Below are positions 49,568-58,574 of a DNA stretch of 64,000 bases, piece by piece. The position numbers and the translations under genes were made by a program. The notes beneath the pieces are model-generated. The model did not search any database and had not been told where the DNA came from. It worked only from the letters and a program-made list of their open reading frames with translations. Source of the stretch: Ipomoea triloba (lineage: Eukaryota; Streptophyta; Magnoliopsida; Solanales; Convolvulaceae); contig NC_044917.1 in assembly GCF_003576645.1 (NCBI RefSeq), forward strand, positions 16,409,007 through 16,473,006, given 5' to 3'. Positions within the stretch are counted from its first letter, which is position 1; each line of letters opens with the position of its first letter.

Positions 49568-51142
49568 ATGGCATCTGGATCCAGCAGCTCGCACACACCT
49601 AGTCAGGTGAACAAGGGTCACCCCTCGGGTGATCTTCGTGAGCAGCTCAACAGTAACCATGGAGGTGACCTCCGTACCCAACTCAACAACAACCATGGTG
49701 GTGGCCGTACTCCCATCCCAGCAACTGCTGCTCCCGCCCACGTGGTGGACCTTCAGGCAGCAGCGCAGGTCATCCAACAGGCGGCGGCGACGATGGCCCA
49801 ACTAGTCGCAGGAATGCAAGGCCAGATCTTACCGCCACCACCCCCTCTGGAGGAAGAAGTGCAATCTCCGAGGCCAAATAGAACTCAACGACAGGAAGGT
49901 GGAACTCAACCAGTTTCCAGATCTGTTCGAGAACGACCGGCGGCTTCTAGATCTATCCGAGATCGGCTGGGGGTGCAAGGATCCTCCAATAGAGGTCCCC
50001 GTGCCCAAGCAGGAAAGGCAGTAACCAAACGACCATCTGGAGAAAGGATGGGCGAATCTGGTGGATTGGCTCCGCGTCACTCCACTAGACACAAAACACC
50101 ACAGGAAGGCCTGGTGGAAAGACTCCAAAGGCAGATAGATGATTTGGAAAAGAAAGTAGAAGCAAGAGAACACTCACCAGAACCGGAGGTAAGAATGGCC
50201 GCTCCATTCTCTCTTGACATAATGGAAGTTCCTCTTCCAAAAGACTTTCGACTACCCACCATCAAGGCCTACACTGGCACTTCAGATCCGCGTACCCATA
50301 TGACAAGATACAAGGCAGCCATGGTCATGATTGGGGCAAGCGATGCCATAATGTGCAGAGCGTTCTTGTCCACTTTGGACGGGACTGCTCAAGATTGGTT
50401 TAACACAATCCCAGACGGATCAGTTCAGACTTTTGCAGAGCTATCCAAAAGTTTCTTGTCTTATTTCTCAGGGAGTATACAACATAAGAAACCATTCTCA
50501 CATCTCGGTGGGGTAAAGCAGGATAAGGGAGAAAGCCTGCGAGACTTCTTAAGCAAATGGAAAAAAGAAGTCAACAACGTATATGACTTCGATTCGAAGG
50601 CAGCAATTCTCATCTTCATCCAAGCACTGAGGTCAGGCGATTTCCACAAACAACTGAACACCCACCACCCACGCTCTTATGAAGAACTCATGAGAACGGC
50701 CAACCGGTACGCAGACGCAGAAGAGGCTGACAGGAGAAAGAAGGATGAGGAGGAAGGACGAAAGAGTGAGCGACCTGATAAAGCTGGTCCGCCCAGCCAG
50801 GCACCACGACCAAACCAACCACCCTCAACGAAGGGAAGAGATGAGCGACCTCGTCTCGCCCCACCGCGGCACTTAACACCGCTTACTCACCCGGTTAGCG
50901 TGATTCTAAGTCACGCTGAGGAAATGGGAATGGTGCATTTTCCCTCAGCACCAGCATTCGTTGAGTGTCCGGGACAGTACCAGCATCAACAAAGCCTACC
51001 CGACAATGTGTGGCGAAAGGAAGAAGATCCTGAGCCTTCAGCTTCCAACACCAAGAAGAGGAGGTGCGACCTGGGCGAGGAAGCAAGAAACAGTGAGCTA
51101 GAGGAAAAGTCCATGCAACGCAAAAAACATGTAATTCGCTGA
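49568..51142 (+). CDS. Gypsy gag polyprotein of the non-autonomous element
   Basis: 524 codons, uninterrupted. N-terminal Ser/His-rich start with two DLREQLNSN-type repeats, Pro-rich middle (LPPPPPLEEE), then a basic segment, and from about residue 215 the Retrotrans_gag fold: PLPKDFRLPTIKAYTGTSDP, RAFLSTLDGTAQDWFNTI, KSFLSYFSGSIQHKKPF, RDFLSKWKKEVN. After HPVSVILSHAEEMGMV the protein diverges from its full-length relative and ends in a Lys/Glu-rich tail. The FHR-x-HDT-x-EC zinc region seen in the Tat relict is missing. The intact frame and near-identical LTRs suggest recent activity. It would assemble particles or package its own RNA. Confidence 0.93.
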   Translation: MASGSSSSHTPSQVNKGHPSGDLREQLNSNHGGDLRTQLNNNHGGGRTPIPATAAPAHVVDLQAAAQVIQQAAATMAQLVAGMQGQILPPPPPLEEEVQSPRPNRTQRQEGGTQPVSRSVRERPAASRSIRDRLGVQGSSNRGPRAQAGKAVTKRPSGERMGESGGLAPRHSTRHKTPQEGLVERLQRQIDDLEKKVEAREHSPEPEVRMAAPFSLDIMEVPLPKDFRLPTIKAYTGTSDPRTHMTRYKAAMVMIGASDAIMCRAFLSTLDGTAQDWFNTIPDGSVQTFAELSKSFLSYFSGSIQHKKPFSHLGGVKQDKGESLRDFLSKWKKEVNNVYDFDSKAAILIFIQALRSGDFHKQLNTHHPRSYEELMRTANRYADAEEADRRKKDEEEGRKSERPDKAGPPSQAPRPNQPPSTKGRDERPRLAPPRHLTPLTHPVSVILSHAEEMGMVHFPSAPAFVECPGQYQHQQSLPDNVWRKEEDPEPSASNTKKRRCDLGEEARNSELEEKSMQRKKHVIR

Positions 51143-51720
51143 TGGTCGGTCAAAACTCTCCAATTTGGCCGAAGTCAGTCCTCGGCCAAGTTTTCGGCCA
51201 AGTTTGGCCGAGGTCAGTCCTCGTCCAAAATTCAAAAAACAAAAAAAAAAACAAAAAACAAAAAACAAAAAACAAAAAACAAAAAAACAAAAAAAAAACA
51301 AAAAAAAAACAATAATAATAATATAATTGGCCGAGGTCAGTCCTCGGCCAACACTTGGTCGAGGCCTGACCTCGGCCAACACTAGGTTTGAAGTCGGCCA
51401 CCTCGTCAGGTGGCTCCTCAAATAGCATCACCTTATCAAGCTGGTGTCACCTCATCAAGTGGCGCTGCTACTCATCAAATAAAAAAACTCTATTCCCTTA
51501 TGGCCGGCACGAGATCCGATCTCGCTAGCTACCTGACGGGAGAGTGTTTTCCTGGGTCAAGCCAGATGCTTGATTTCAAAAACACCACATTCTAGTCCCT
51601 TAGGGCTGGCATGAGATCCGATCTCACTAGCTACCTGACGGGAGAGCTGACCTTTGACCGAGCCTACGGCTGATCGAAGTGAACTCACAACAGAGCGACA
51701 AAAAAAAAAAAAAAAAAAAA
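51143..51720 (+). other. 3' untranslated spacer of the gag-only element
   Basis: GGCCGAGGTCAGTCCTCGGC repeats, an A/C-rich (CAAAAAA)n stretch at 51236-51312, and two diverged copies of a block containing GAGATCCGATCTCGCTAGC (near 51510 and 51620). Not coding. Confidence 0.8.
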
Positions 51721-52370
51721 CGCACGGTCACGTACCGTGACCTCGGCCCAGCGCCGAGGCAAGGTCACGTACCGTGACTTCGGCCCAGCGCCGAGGTCAC
51801 GCGACCTCGGCCCCGCGCCACATACCGTGACCACGGCGTGGGCCGAGGTCACGTACCGTGACTTCGGCCCAGCGTCGAGGTCACGCCGTAGCGCGACCTC
51901 GGCCCCGCGCCGAAGTAGCGTGACTTCGGCGCTGGCCGAAGTCACGCTACCGCGTGACCTCGGCGCTGGCCGAGGTCACGCCGTGGCGTGACTTTGGCAC
52001 TTGTCGAAGTCACGCCGTAGCGCGACCTCGGCCCCGCGCCGAAGTAGCGTGACTTCGGCGCTGGCCGAGGTCACGCCGTGGCGTGACTTCGGCCCAGCGC
52101 CGAGGTCACGCCGTGGCGTGACTTTGGCACTTGCCGAAGTCACGCCGTAGCGTGACTTCGGCCCAGCGCCGAGGTCACGCCGTAGCGCGACCTCGGCCCC
52201 GCGCCGAAGTAGCGTGACTTCGGCGCTGGCCGAAGTCACGCTACCGCGTGACCTCGGCGCTGGCCGAGGTCACGCCGTAGCGCGACCTCGGCCCCGCGCC
52301 GAAGTAGCGTGACTTCGGCGCTGGCCGAGGTCACGCTACCGCGTGACCTCGGCACGGTGCCGAGGTAGGA
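51721..52370. repeat. GC-rich array of alternating inverted units
   Basis: About 650 bases made from variants of GCGCGACCTCGGC, GCCGAGGTCACG, GCGTGACTTCGGC and GCCGAAGTCACG, with GCGCTG or CCCCGCGCC spacers. Neighbouring units are mutual complements, so long hairpins are possible throughout. A higher-order period of roughly 120 and 240 bases is visible from repeated blocks near 51890, 52020, 52190 and 52280. It is far more GC-rich than anything else in the window. Confidence 0.9.
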
Positions 52371-52487
52371 AAACGTTAAAAAAAAAAATTCCATCCAATA
52401 AAAATTTCCTTCTAGAATCCAACATACAAAATTTTCAGCACAAGTGCCAAGCTGTTACTCCCTAGCTACCTCTGCCGTTCTCGCCAG

Positions 52488-52506
52488 CTAGGGAGTGGGG
52501 GGCTGG
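52488..52506 (+). other. Polypurine tract of the gag-only element
   Basis: AGGGAGTGGGGGGCTGG lies directly before the 3' LTR. Confidence 0.8.
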
Positions 52507-52912
52507 TGACAGGGTAATTGGGTACCCGACCCGGAACCGTTGTCATGACCAAGTCAGTTGCCGTTCAAACTACCCAAGACGCCTCACTTCTCAGCATCAA
52601 TGCACAACGGTCCAACTCCTCAGCATTGATGACCAACGTTCAGCTCCTCAGCCTTGATGACAGACGTTCAGCTCCTCAGCATTCAACACCTCAGGTATTG
52701 ATGTCCAACGGTCAATTCCTCATCAATGCTCCGTTACTGAGCTGAAAGGAATAAAAAGACTCACAACCACATAGTGAGGGGGGACTTCTGACACTTCTTA
52801 CTAGGCAATACATACTACACTCACTTGTACATTGAGCACTGCACTCAAATACCCAACCTTGTATTCACATACTTACTCAAATTACATACCCGGTAATCCG
52901 TTATTACCGTCA
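52507..52912 (+). repeat. 3' LTR of the gag-only element
   Basis: Same length and ends as the 5' LTR; followed by TCCAT. Confidence 0.95.
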
Positions 52913-53258
52913 TCCATCATTGGTTTCTGAAACTACAGCTATGGATGCATATATGCATTCCCAATATGATTGCACTGTTTTCCCTGTTTAAGGATGAGGA
53001 GTGTTATCGATCGCCTCAAAGGTACCCGTGGTTTTCCTCGTTTAAGAATATGTACTTATAAGATAACTTTAGTTTTCACTTGTTTTGCACTATATTGGAG
53101 TTGCTTTATTTATATATGTTTTACTTGTTTTCTGGGTTAGGAATTGGAAGGCCCCTAGGGAGAATGGATCCTGCAAGTTATGTTCTACACGAATTGAATT
53201 TCTTTCCTTAAATTTGATCGTTTGCTTTTTCTTAAATAAAAATTCCTACCATGTCTAC
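52913..53258. other. Short unique spacer between two retrotransposons
   Basis: 346 bases of AT-rich DNA with no coding signal, between the TCCAT duplication and the TCTAC duplication (53254-53258). Confidence 0.8.
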
Positions 53259-53773
53259 TGTTAGGAAATAATCATGTGGCTCAAATTAATCCATGAAGAC
53301 CAATTCCACCCTCCACGTCACATGGCAGCATGGTTTCTGCACGTTCTCCGAAATTCTTGGTGCTTCTTGCAATTGGCGCAATTCTAGCATTTCTTTGATG
53401 TATAAATAGATTAGCTAGCGCAATTCTAGCATTTCTTTGATGTATAAATAGATTAGCTACTTTGATTCTAGCATTTCTTTGATGTATAAATAGATTAGCT
53501 ACTTTGTTTTGTCTTTCGCTCATCCATTACATCAATACAATTGTAATTGGAATCATTCTTTCTTGTCTCTTTGTTCTCACGTTACTTATATATATAATAT
53601 ATATATATTCTCTTTCGTTACTCTTTTAATTAAGAGTTTAATATATATATATTTATTATATTGTCCCATTTAGAAATTCGTTTGTTATTATTATATTATT
53701 CCCTATTATTTAACTTCTATAATTCTCAATTTTCGATTATTCGCTTCCGCATTATTCCGCTATATTCCTAACA
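53259..53773 (+). repeat. 5' LTR of the Tork-type element, with triplicated TATA segment
   Basis: The segment ATTCTAGCATTTCTTTGATG followed by TATAAATAGATTAGCTA occurs three times (about 53380-53505). TATAAATA is the likely core promoter. The 3' LTR has this segment only once. Confidence 0.95.
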
Positions 53774-53775
53774 AG

Positions 53776-53788
53776 TGGTATCAGAGCC
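53776..53788 (+). other. Primer-binding site of the Tork-type element
   Basis: TGGTATCAGAGCC, complementary to the initiator Met-tRNA 3' end, two bases after the LTR. Confidence 0.96.
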
Positions 53789-53815
53789 AAGTTTAATTGA
53801 GGATTATTTTCAAAG

Positions 53816-56800
53816 ATGTCGACTGTTACCAAGTTCGATATCGAGAAGTTCGACGAGAAAATTAGCTTTTCTATCTGGAAGGTTCAGATGGAAGCCATTT
53901 TGACCCAGAACGGTTTGAAGAAAGCGCTAGCTGGGAAGAAGAAGAAACCGGCTACAATGACAGATGAAGATTGGGAAGATTTAGATGACAAGGCACGTTC
54001 AACCATTCAGTTGTGCCTGTCTAAATCGGTTCTACGTGAGGTGATAGGTGAGACGACTACGTCAGGTTTATGGTCCGAGCTGGATTCGCGCTACATGGAC
54101 AAATCTCTGGCGAACAAGCTGCGCCTGAAGGAGCGGCTGTACACAATCCGTATGACGAAAGGTACTTCAATTCAGTCTCATTTGGATGAATTCAATTCTA
54201 TTTTATTGGACTTGGAAAATATTGATGTCGTAATTGACGATGAGGATCGTGCTATTTTATTGCTTGTTTATCTCCCTGAATCATACAAGCATTTCAAAGA
54301 AATTATGCTGTATGGTAATTCTCTTGGAGTCCTAACTTTCGACAGTGTTAAGTCGAACCTACTGTCCAAAGAAAAATTTGACTTAGAAACTAAGTCTGGG
54401 GACAAAGGTGAAGGCTTGATTGTTAGGGGTCGTTCAGTTGAAACGGAGAGTAGCAATAAAAAATCTAAATCCAAGTCCAAAGGACGTAAGTCCAACAAAT
54501 CCTGTAAGTACTGCAAGAAGCATGGTCATGATGTGACTGAATGCTTCAAACTGAAGAACAAACAAGAGAGAGAAAAGAAGTCTGCTGAAGCTAGTGTTGT
54601 TGAGAGTGATTCAGAAGGCGATGTGATGTTATCTGTTAGCTCCGGTGACAAACGGAGCGACACTGAGTGGATTCTGGACTCTGGTTGTACATTCCACATG
54701 TGTCCACACAAAGACTGGTTCATCTCTCTGAAACCAGTTGATGGTGGAGTTGTCTTGATGGGTAATGATGCCCAATGCAAGGTTAGTGGAATTGGAAGTG
54801 TTCATATCAAAACTCATGATAACGTTATTAGGACTCTTACCAATGTTCGGTATATTCCTGATTTGAAACGCAATCTGATTTCATTGGGCACCTTGGAATC
54901 TCTGGGGTGCAAGTACACAGCTGAAGGTGGAGTTCTGAAAGTTATTAAAGGCTCTCTTGTTCTTATGAAAGCTTCTCGTTCTGGAAGCTTGTACGTGTTG
55001 CATGGCAGTACAATGACAGGTTCAGTTGCGGTATCCTCATCGGTGTCTGATGCTGATCTCACTCAACTATGGCATATGCGTCTGGGGCATATGAGTGAGA
55101 AAGACATGCATATCCTGAGCAAGAAAGGCCTCCTCGGTTCAGGTACGGGTAAATTACAATTTTGTGAGCATTGTGTTTTTGGGAAACAAAAGAGGGTTAG
55201 TTTCTCTACTGCTACGCATCGTACCAAAGATGTATTGGAATATATACATTCTGATTTATGGGGACCGACTAAAGTCCAGTCTATGGGAGGCTGTAGATAT
55301 TTTATGTCTATTATTGTCCAGTCTATGGGAGGCTGTAGATATTTTATGTCTATTATTGATCAGTCTATGGGAGGCTGTAGATATTTTATGTCTATTATTG
55401 ATGACTCTATGGGAGGCTGTAGATATTTTATGTCTATTATTGATGACTTTTCTGGAGGCTGTAGATATTTTATGTCTATTATTGATGACTTTTCTCGTAA
55501 ATGTAGATATTTTATGTCTATTATTGATGACTTTTCTCGTAAAATCTGGGTCTATTTCTTGAAACATAAAAATCAGGCATTTTCTATTTTCAAAAAGTGG
55601 AAAATTCTCGTTGAGACTCAGACAGGAAAAAAGGTCAAGAAGCTCGGGACAGACAATGGCTTGGAGTTCTGTGAGAGAGATTTCACTGAGTTCTGTGCAG
55701 CACAAGGAATTGCCAGGCACAAGACCTTGCCTGGAAAACCCCAACAGAATGGTGTTGCTGAACGTATGAACAGGACTCTGTTAGAGAGAGCTCGTTGTAT
55801 GCTCTCTAATGCTGGGTTATGGAAGCGGCGTGATTTTTGGGCCGAGGCCGTTTCTACTGCATCCTATTTGGTAAATAGGTCTCCACATTCATCCCTCGAT
55901 TTTAAAATTCCAGAAGAAGTTTGGTCAGGTAATCCTGTTGACTACTCTATGTTACGAGTTTTTGGATGTCCTGCTTATGCTCATTCCAGTACAGGTAAAA
56001 TAAACCCTAGAGCTGTCAAATGCATTTTCCTTGGTTATGCTTCTGAGTCAAAAGGATATCGTCTATGGTCTCCTGATTCTCACAAGATCATTCTGAGTCG
56101 CGATATCACTTTTGATGAAAATGCACTACTTTCTTCTGGAAAAGATTGTGTTGCTCCCAGTACAGGTGATATGCAGAGTACTGGAGAAAAGGTGGAGTTT
56201 GAGTTCAAGCCTACTGATAGTACTACTACCATTGATTGTAATACTAAAGATGATGCATCTACTAGCACTGCGCCTCTCGTTCAGCCACAACGGGAGCACT
56301 CTATTGCCCAAGACCGGCCTAGGAGGACAATTAAAAAACCTGCTAGGTATGCTAGTGATGATGAAACCCACTTGGTTGCTTATGCTCTTTCAGTTGCACA
56401 GGAGGTTGATGGTGATCCATCCTGCTACTCTGAAGCTATTTCCTGTGCCAACTCGTCCAAGTGGTTGGTTGCTATGCAAGAGGAGATGGAAAGTCTCCAT
56501 AAGAATGAAACTTGGGAGCTGGTAGAGTTGCCAAAAGGTAAACACCCATTGAGCTGTAAGTGGATTTACAAGAAGAAAGAAGGCATCCCTGGGGTTGAGA
56601 AAGCACGGTGGAAAGCACGGTTGGTTGTTCGAGGTTTCGATCAACGTGAAGGTATTGACTTTAACGAGATCTTTTCTCCTGTTGTTCGTCATACCTCTAT
56701 ACGTGTACTACTTGCTTTTGTTGCTCTTTTTGATTTGGAGTTGGAGCAACTTGATGTAAAGACTGCATTCCTACATGGAGAGCTTGATGAAGAGCTTTAC

Positions 56801-57985
56801 ATGTACCAACCTGAGGGATTTGAGGTTCCTGGTAAGGAACATTGTGTTTGCCGTCTACAGAAGTCTCTTTATGGGTTAAAGCAAGCTCCAAGGCAATGGT
56901 ACAAGCGATTTGATGCTTGTATGTTGGGGCAAGGATTCTCAAGAAGCCAATATGATAGTTGTGTCTATTTTAAAGAATTTTCTAATGGGTCTTTTGTCTA
57001 CTTACTACTTTATGTTGATGATATGCTCATTGCTTGCCCTGACATGTCTCTTGTTGAGAAGTTGAAGTCTCAACTAAGCAATGAGTTTGAGATGAAAGAC
57101 CTTGGTGCAGCAAAGAAGATTCTTGGCATGGAGATACACAAGGATCGTCAAGCTGGTAAACTTTATCTATCCCAGAAAAAGTATGTTGAGAAGGTGCTTG
57201 ATCGATTAAATATGTCTAATTGTAAGCCTGTGTCTACTCCACTTGGTGCACATTTTAAGTTGTCTTCTGATTCATGCCCTAAATCTGATGTTGATGTGGC
57301 TTATATGTCAAAAGTTCCTTACTCTAGTGCTGTTGGTAGTCTTATGTATGCTATGGTGTGCACTAGACCTGATTTGGCTCATGCTGTAAGTGTTGTGAGC
57401 CGTTATATGCACAACCCTGGTAAGGAACATTGGAACGCTGTTAAATGGATTCTACGGTACCTAAAGGGTACTTCCTCTTTGGGCTTGGTTTTTGATCGAA
57501 GTTCTTCTGCTTCTACTGATATTATGGGCTTTGTAGATTCTGATTATGGTGGTGATCTTGACAAACGTCGATCGCTTTCCAGTTATATTTTCACTCTTTG
57601 TAATTGTGCTATCAGTTGGAAAGCTACGCTTCAGTCTATTGCTGCGTTATCTACGACTGAGGTGGAATACATTGCAGCAACAGAGGGTGTCAAAGAAGCT
57701 ACTTGGCTACGAGGTTTGGTTATGGAACTTGGTGTTTCACAAGGTCAAACTGTTGTGTTCTCAGATAGTCAAAGTGCTATCCATCTCACCAAGAATGATA
57801 CATATCATGCCAAAACCAAACACATTGATGTCAGATACCATTTCATCCGAGATGTTGTAGCTGCGGGAGATATTGTTGTCCAGAAGATTCACACATTGGA
57901 GAATCCAGCAGACATGCTTACCAAGCCTCTTCCTATTACTAAGTTCGAGCAGTGCTTGAATTTAGTCGGGTGTTCCAATTGTTAA
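53816..57985 (+). CDS. Tork-type copia gag-pol polyprotein, 1389 aa
   Basis: One uninterrupted frame. Gag occupies about residues 1-250, with zinc knuckle [14 protein letters not shown] near 240. Protease: [18 protein letters not shown] near 290. Pre-integrase zinc region: [20 protein letters not shown] to CEHCVFGKQ. Integrase catalytic residues lie in [21 protein letters not shown] and [45 protein letters not shown] and [14 protein letters not shown]. RNase [29 protein letters not shown] and [14 protein letters not shown]. All catalytic residues are present. About 70 extra residues of staircase repeat lie between the first integrase Asp and the next conserved segment (55290-55545), which would probably disable integrase if real. 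Confidence 0.95.
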   Translation: MSTVTKFDIEKFDEKISFSIWKVQMEAILTQNGLKKALAGKKKKPATMTDEDWEDLDDKARSTIQLCLSKSVLREVIGETTTSGLWSELDSRYMDKSLANKLRLKERLYTIRMTKGTSIQSHLDEFNSILLDLENIDVVIDDEDRAILLLVYLPESYKHFKEIMLYGNSLGVLTFDSVKSNLLSKEKFDLETKSGDKGEGLIVRGRSVETESSNKKSKSKSKGRKSNKSCKYCKKHGHDVTECFKLKNKQEREKKSAEASVVESDSEGDVMLSVSSGDKRSDTEWILDSGCTFHMCPHKDWFISLKPVDGGVVLMGNDAQCKVSGIGSVHIKTHDNVIRTLTNVRYIPDLKRNLISLGTLESLGCKYTAEGGVLKVIKGSLVLMKASRSGSLYVLHGSTMTGSVAVSSSVSDADLTQLWHMRLGHMSEKDMHILSKKGLLGSGTGKLQFCEHCVFGKQKRVSFSTATHRTKDVLEYIHSDLWGPTKVQSMGGCRYFMSIIVQSMGGCRYFMSIIDQSMGGCRYFMSIIDDSMGGCRYFMSIIDDFSGGCRYFMSIIDDFSRKCRYFMSIIDDFSRKIWVYFLKHKNQAFSIFKKWKILVETQTGKKVKKLGTDNGLEFCERDFTEFCAAQGIARHKTLPGKPQQNGVAERMNRTLLERARCMLSNAGLWKRRDFWAEAVSTASYLVNRSPHSSLDFKIPEEVWSGNPVDYSMLRVFGCPAYAHSSTGKINPRAVKCIFLGYASESKGYRLWSPDSHKIILSRDITFDENALLSSGKDCVAPSTGDMQSTGEKVEFEFKPTDSTTTIDCNTKDDASTSTAPLVQPQREHSIAQDRPRRTIKKPARYASDDETHLVAYALSVAQEVDGDPSCYSEAISCANSSKWLVAMQEEMESLHKNETWELVELPKGKHPLSCKWIYKKKEGIPGVEKARWKARLVVRGFDQREGIDFNEIFSPVVRHTSIRVLLAFVALFDLELEQLDVKTAFLHGELDEELYMYQPEGFEVPGKEHCVCRLQKSLYGLKQAPRQWYKRFDACMLGQGFSRSQYDSCVYFKEFSNGSFVYLLLYVDDMLIACPDMSLVEKLKSQLSNEFEMKDLGAAKKILGMEIHKDRQAGKLYLSQKKYVEKVLDRLNMSNCKPVSTPLGAHFKLSSDSCPKSDVDVAYMSKVPYSSAVGSLMYAMVCTRPDLAHAVSVVSRYMHNPGKEHWNAVKWILRYLKGTSSLGLVFDRSSSASTDIMGFVDSDYGGDLDKRRSLSSYIFTLCNCAISWKATLQSIAALSTTEVEYIAATEGVKEATWLRGLVMELGVSQGQTVVFSDSQSAIHLTKNDTYHAKTKHIDVRYHFIRDVVAAGDIVVQKIHTLENPADMLTKPLPITKFEQCLNLVGCSNC
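55274..55545 (+). repeat. 42 bp staircase tandem repeat in the Tork integrase
   Basis: A 24-base core (TGTAGATATTTTATGTC plus TATTATT) occurs six times, separated by 18-base spacers. The first spacer equals the left flank; later spacers carry a growing prefix of the right flank and a shrinking suffix of the left flank. Reading frame is kept throughout. Confidence 0.95.
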
Positions 57986-58002
57986 TTTTCAGTGAATTTG
58001 AT

Positions 58003-58015
58003 CCAAGGTGGAGAT
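58003..58015 (+). other. Polypurine tract of the Tork-type element
   Basis: CCAAGGTGGAGAT directly precedes the 3' LTR TGTTAGG, the common copia arrangement. Confidence 0.9.
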
Positions 58016-58574
58016 TGTTAGGAAATAATCATGTGGCTCAAATTAATCCATGAAGACCAATTCCACCCTCCACGTCGCATGGCAGCATGGTTTCTGCACG
58101 TTCTCCGAAATTCTTGGTGCATGGCAGCATGGTTTCTGCACGTTCTCCGAAATTCTTGGTGCTTCTTGCAATGGTTTCTGCACGTTCTCCGAAATTCTTG
58201 GTGCTTCTTGCAATTGGCGCAATTCTAGCATTTAAATTCTTGGTGCTTCTTGCAATTGGCGCAATTCTAGCATTTGTTTGATGTATAAATAGATTAGCTA
58301 CTTTGCTTTGTCTTTCGCTCATCCATTACATCAATACAATTGTAATTGGAATCATTCTTTCTTGTCTCTTTGTTCTCACGTTACTTATATATATAATATA
58401 TATATATTCTCTTTCGTTACTCTTTTAATTAAGAGTTTAATATATATATATATTTATTATATTGTCCCATTTAGAAATTCGTTTGTTATTATTATATTAT
58501 TCCCTATTATTTAACTTCTATAATTCTCAATTTTCGATTATTCGCTTCCGCATTATTCCGCTATATTCCTAACA
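58016..58574 (+). repeat. 3' LTR of the Tork-type element, with its own tandem expansion
   Basis: The segment TGGTTTCTGCACGTTCTCCG plus AAATTCTTGGTGC appears three times, and the following AAATTCTTGGTGCTTCTTGC segment is partly repeated again near 58235. The 5' LTR has these only once. Confidence 0.95.

Larger units (their letters stand above)
49077..52912 (+). mobile_element. Gag-only gypsy LTR retrotransposon (TR-GAG type)
   Basis: Two 406 bp LTRs (49077-49482 and 52507-52912) differ at only two positions that I noticed. They start TGACAGGG and end CCGTCA. The target duplication TCCAT is perfect (49072-49076, 52913-52917). A primer site follows the 5' LTR and a purine tract precedes the 3' LTR. 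Inside there is a full gag ORF but no protease, RT, RNase H or integrase. It needs pol in trans; the Tat element at 928-6872 has the closest gag in this window. Confidence 0.95.
53259..58574 (+). mobile_element. Full-length Tork-type Ty1/copia retrotransposon
   Basis: LTRs 53259-53773 (515 bp) and 58016-58574 (559 bp), starting TGTTAGGAAATAATC and ending CCTAACA. Target duplication TCTAC is perfect (53254-53258, 58575-58579). Primer site TGGTATCAGAGCC, one gag-pol ORF and the tract AAGGTGGAGAT before the 3' LTR. Outside of tandem expansions the LTRs differ at only a few positions, so insertion was recent. The gag and pol motifs are closest to the Tnt1/Tto1 (Tork) group. Confidence 0.96.

Noticed and set aside
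51685..52239. ORFs on both strands in the GC-rich array
   Set aside because: They follow from the repeat composition; no known domain and the same words are read in several frames.
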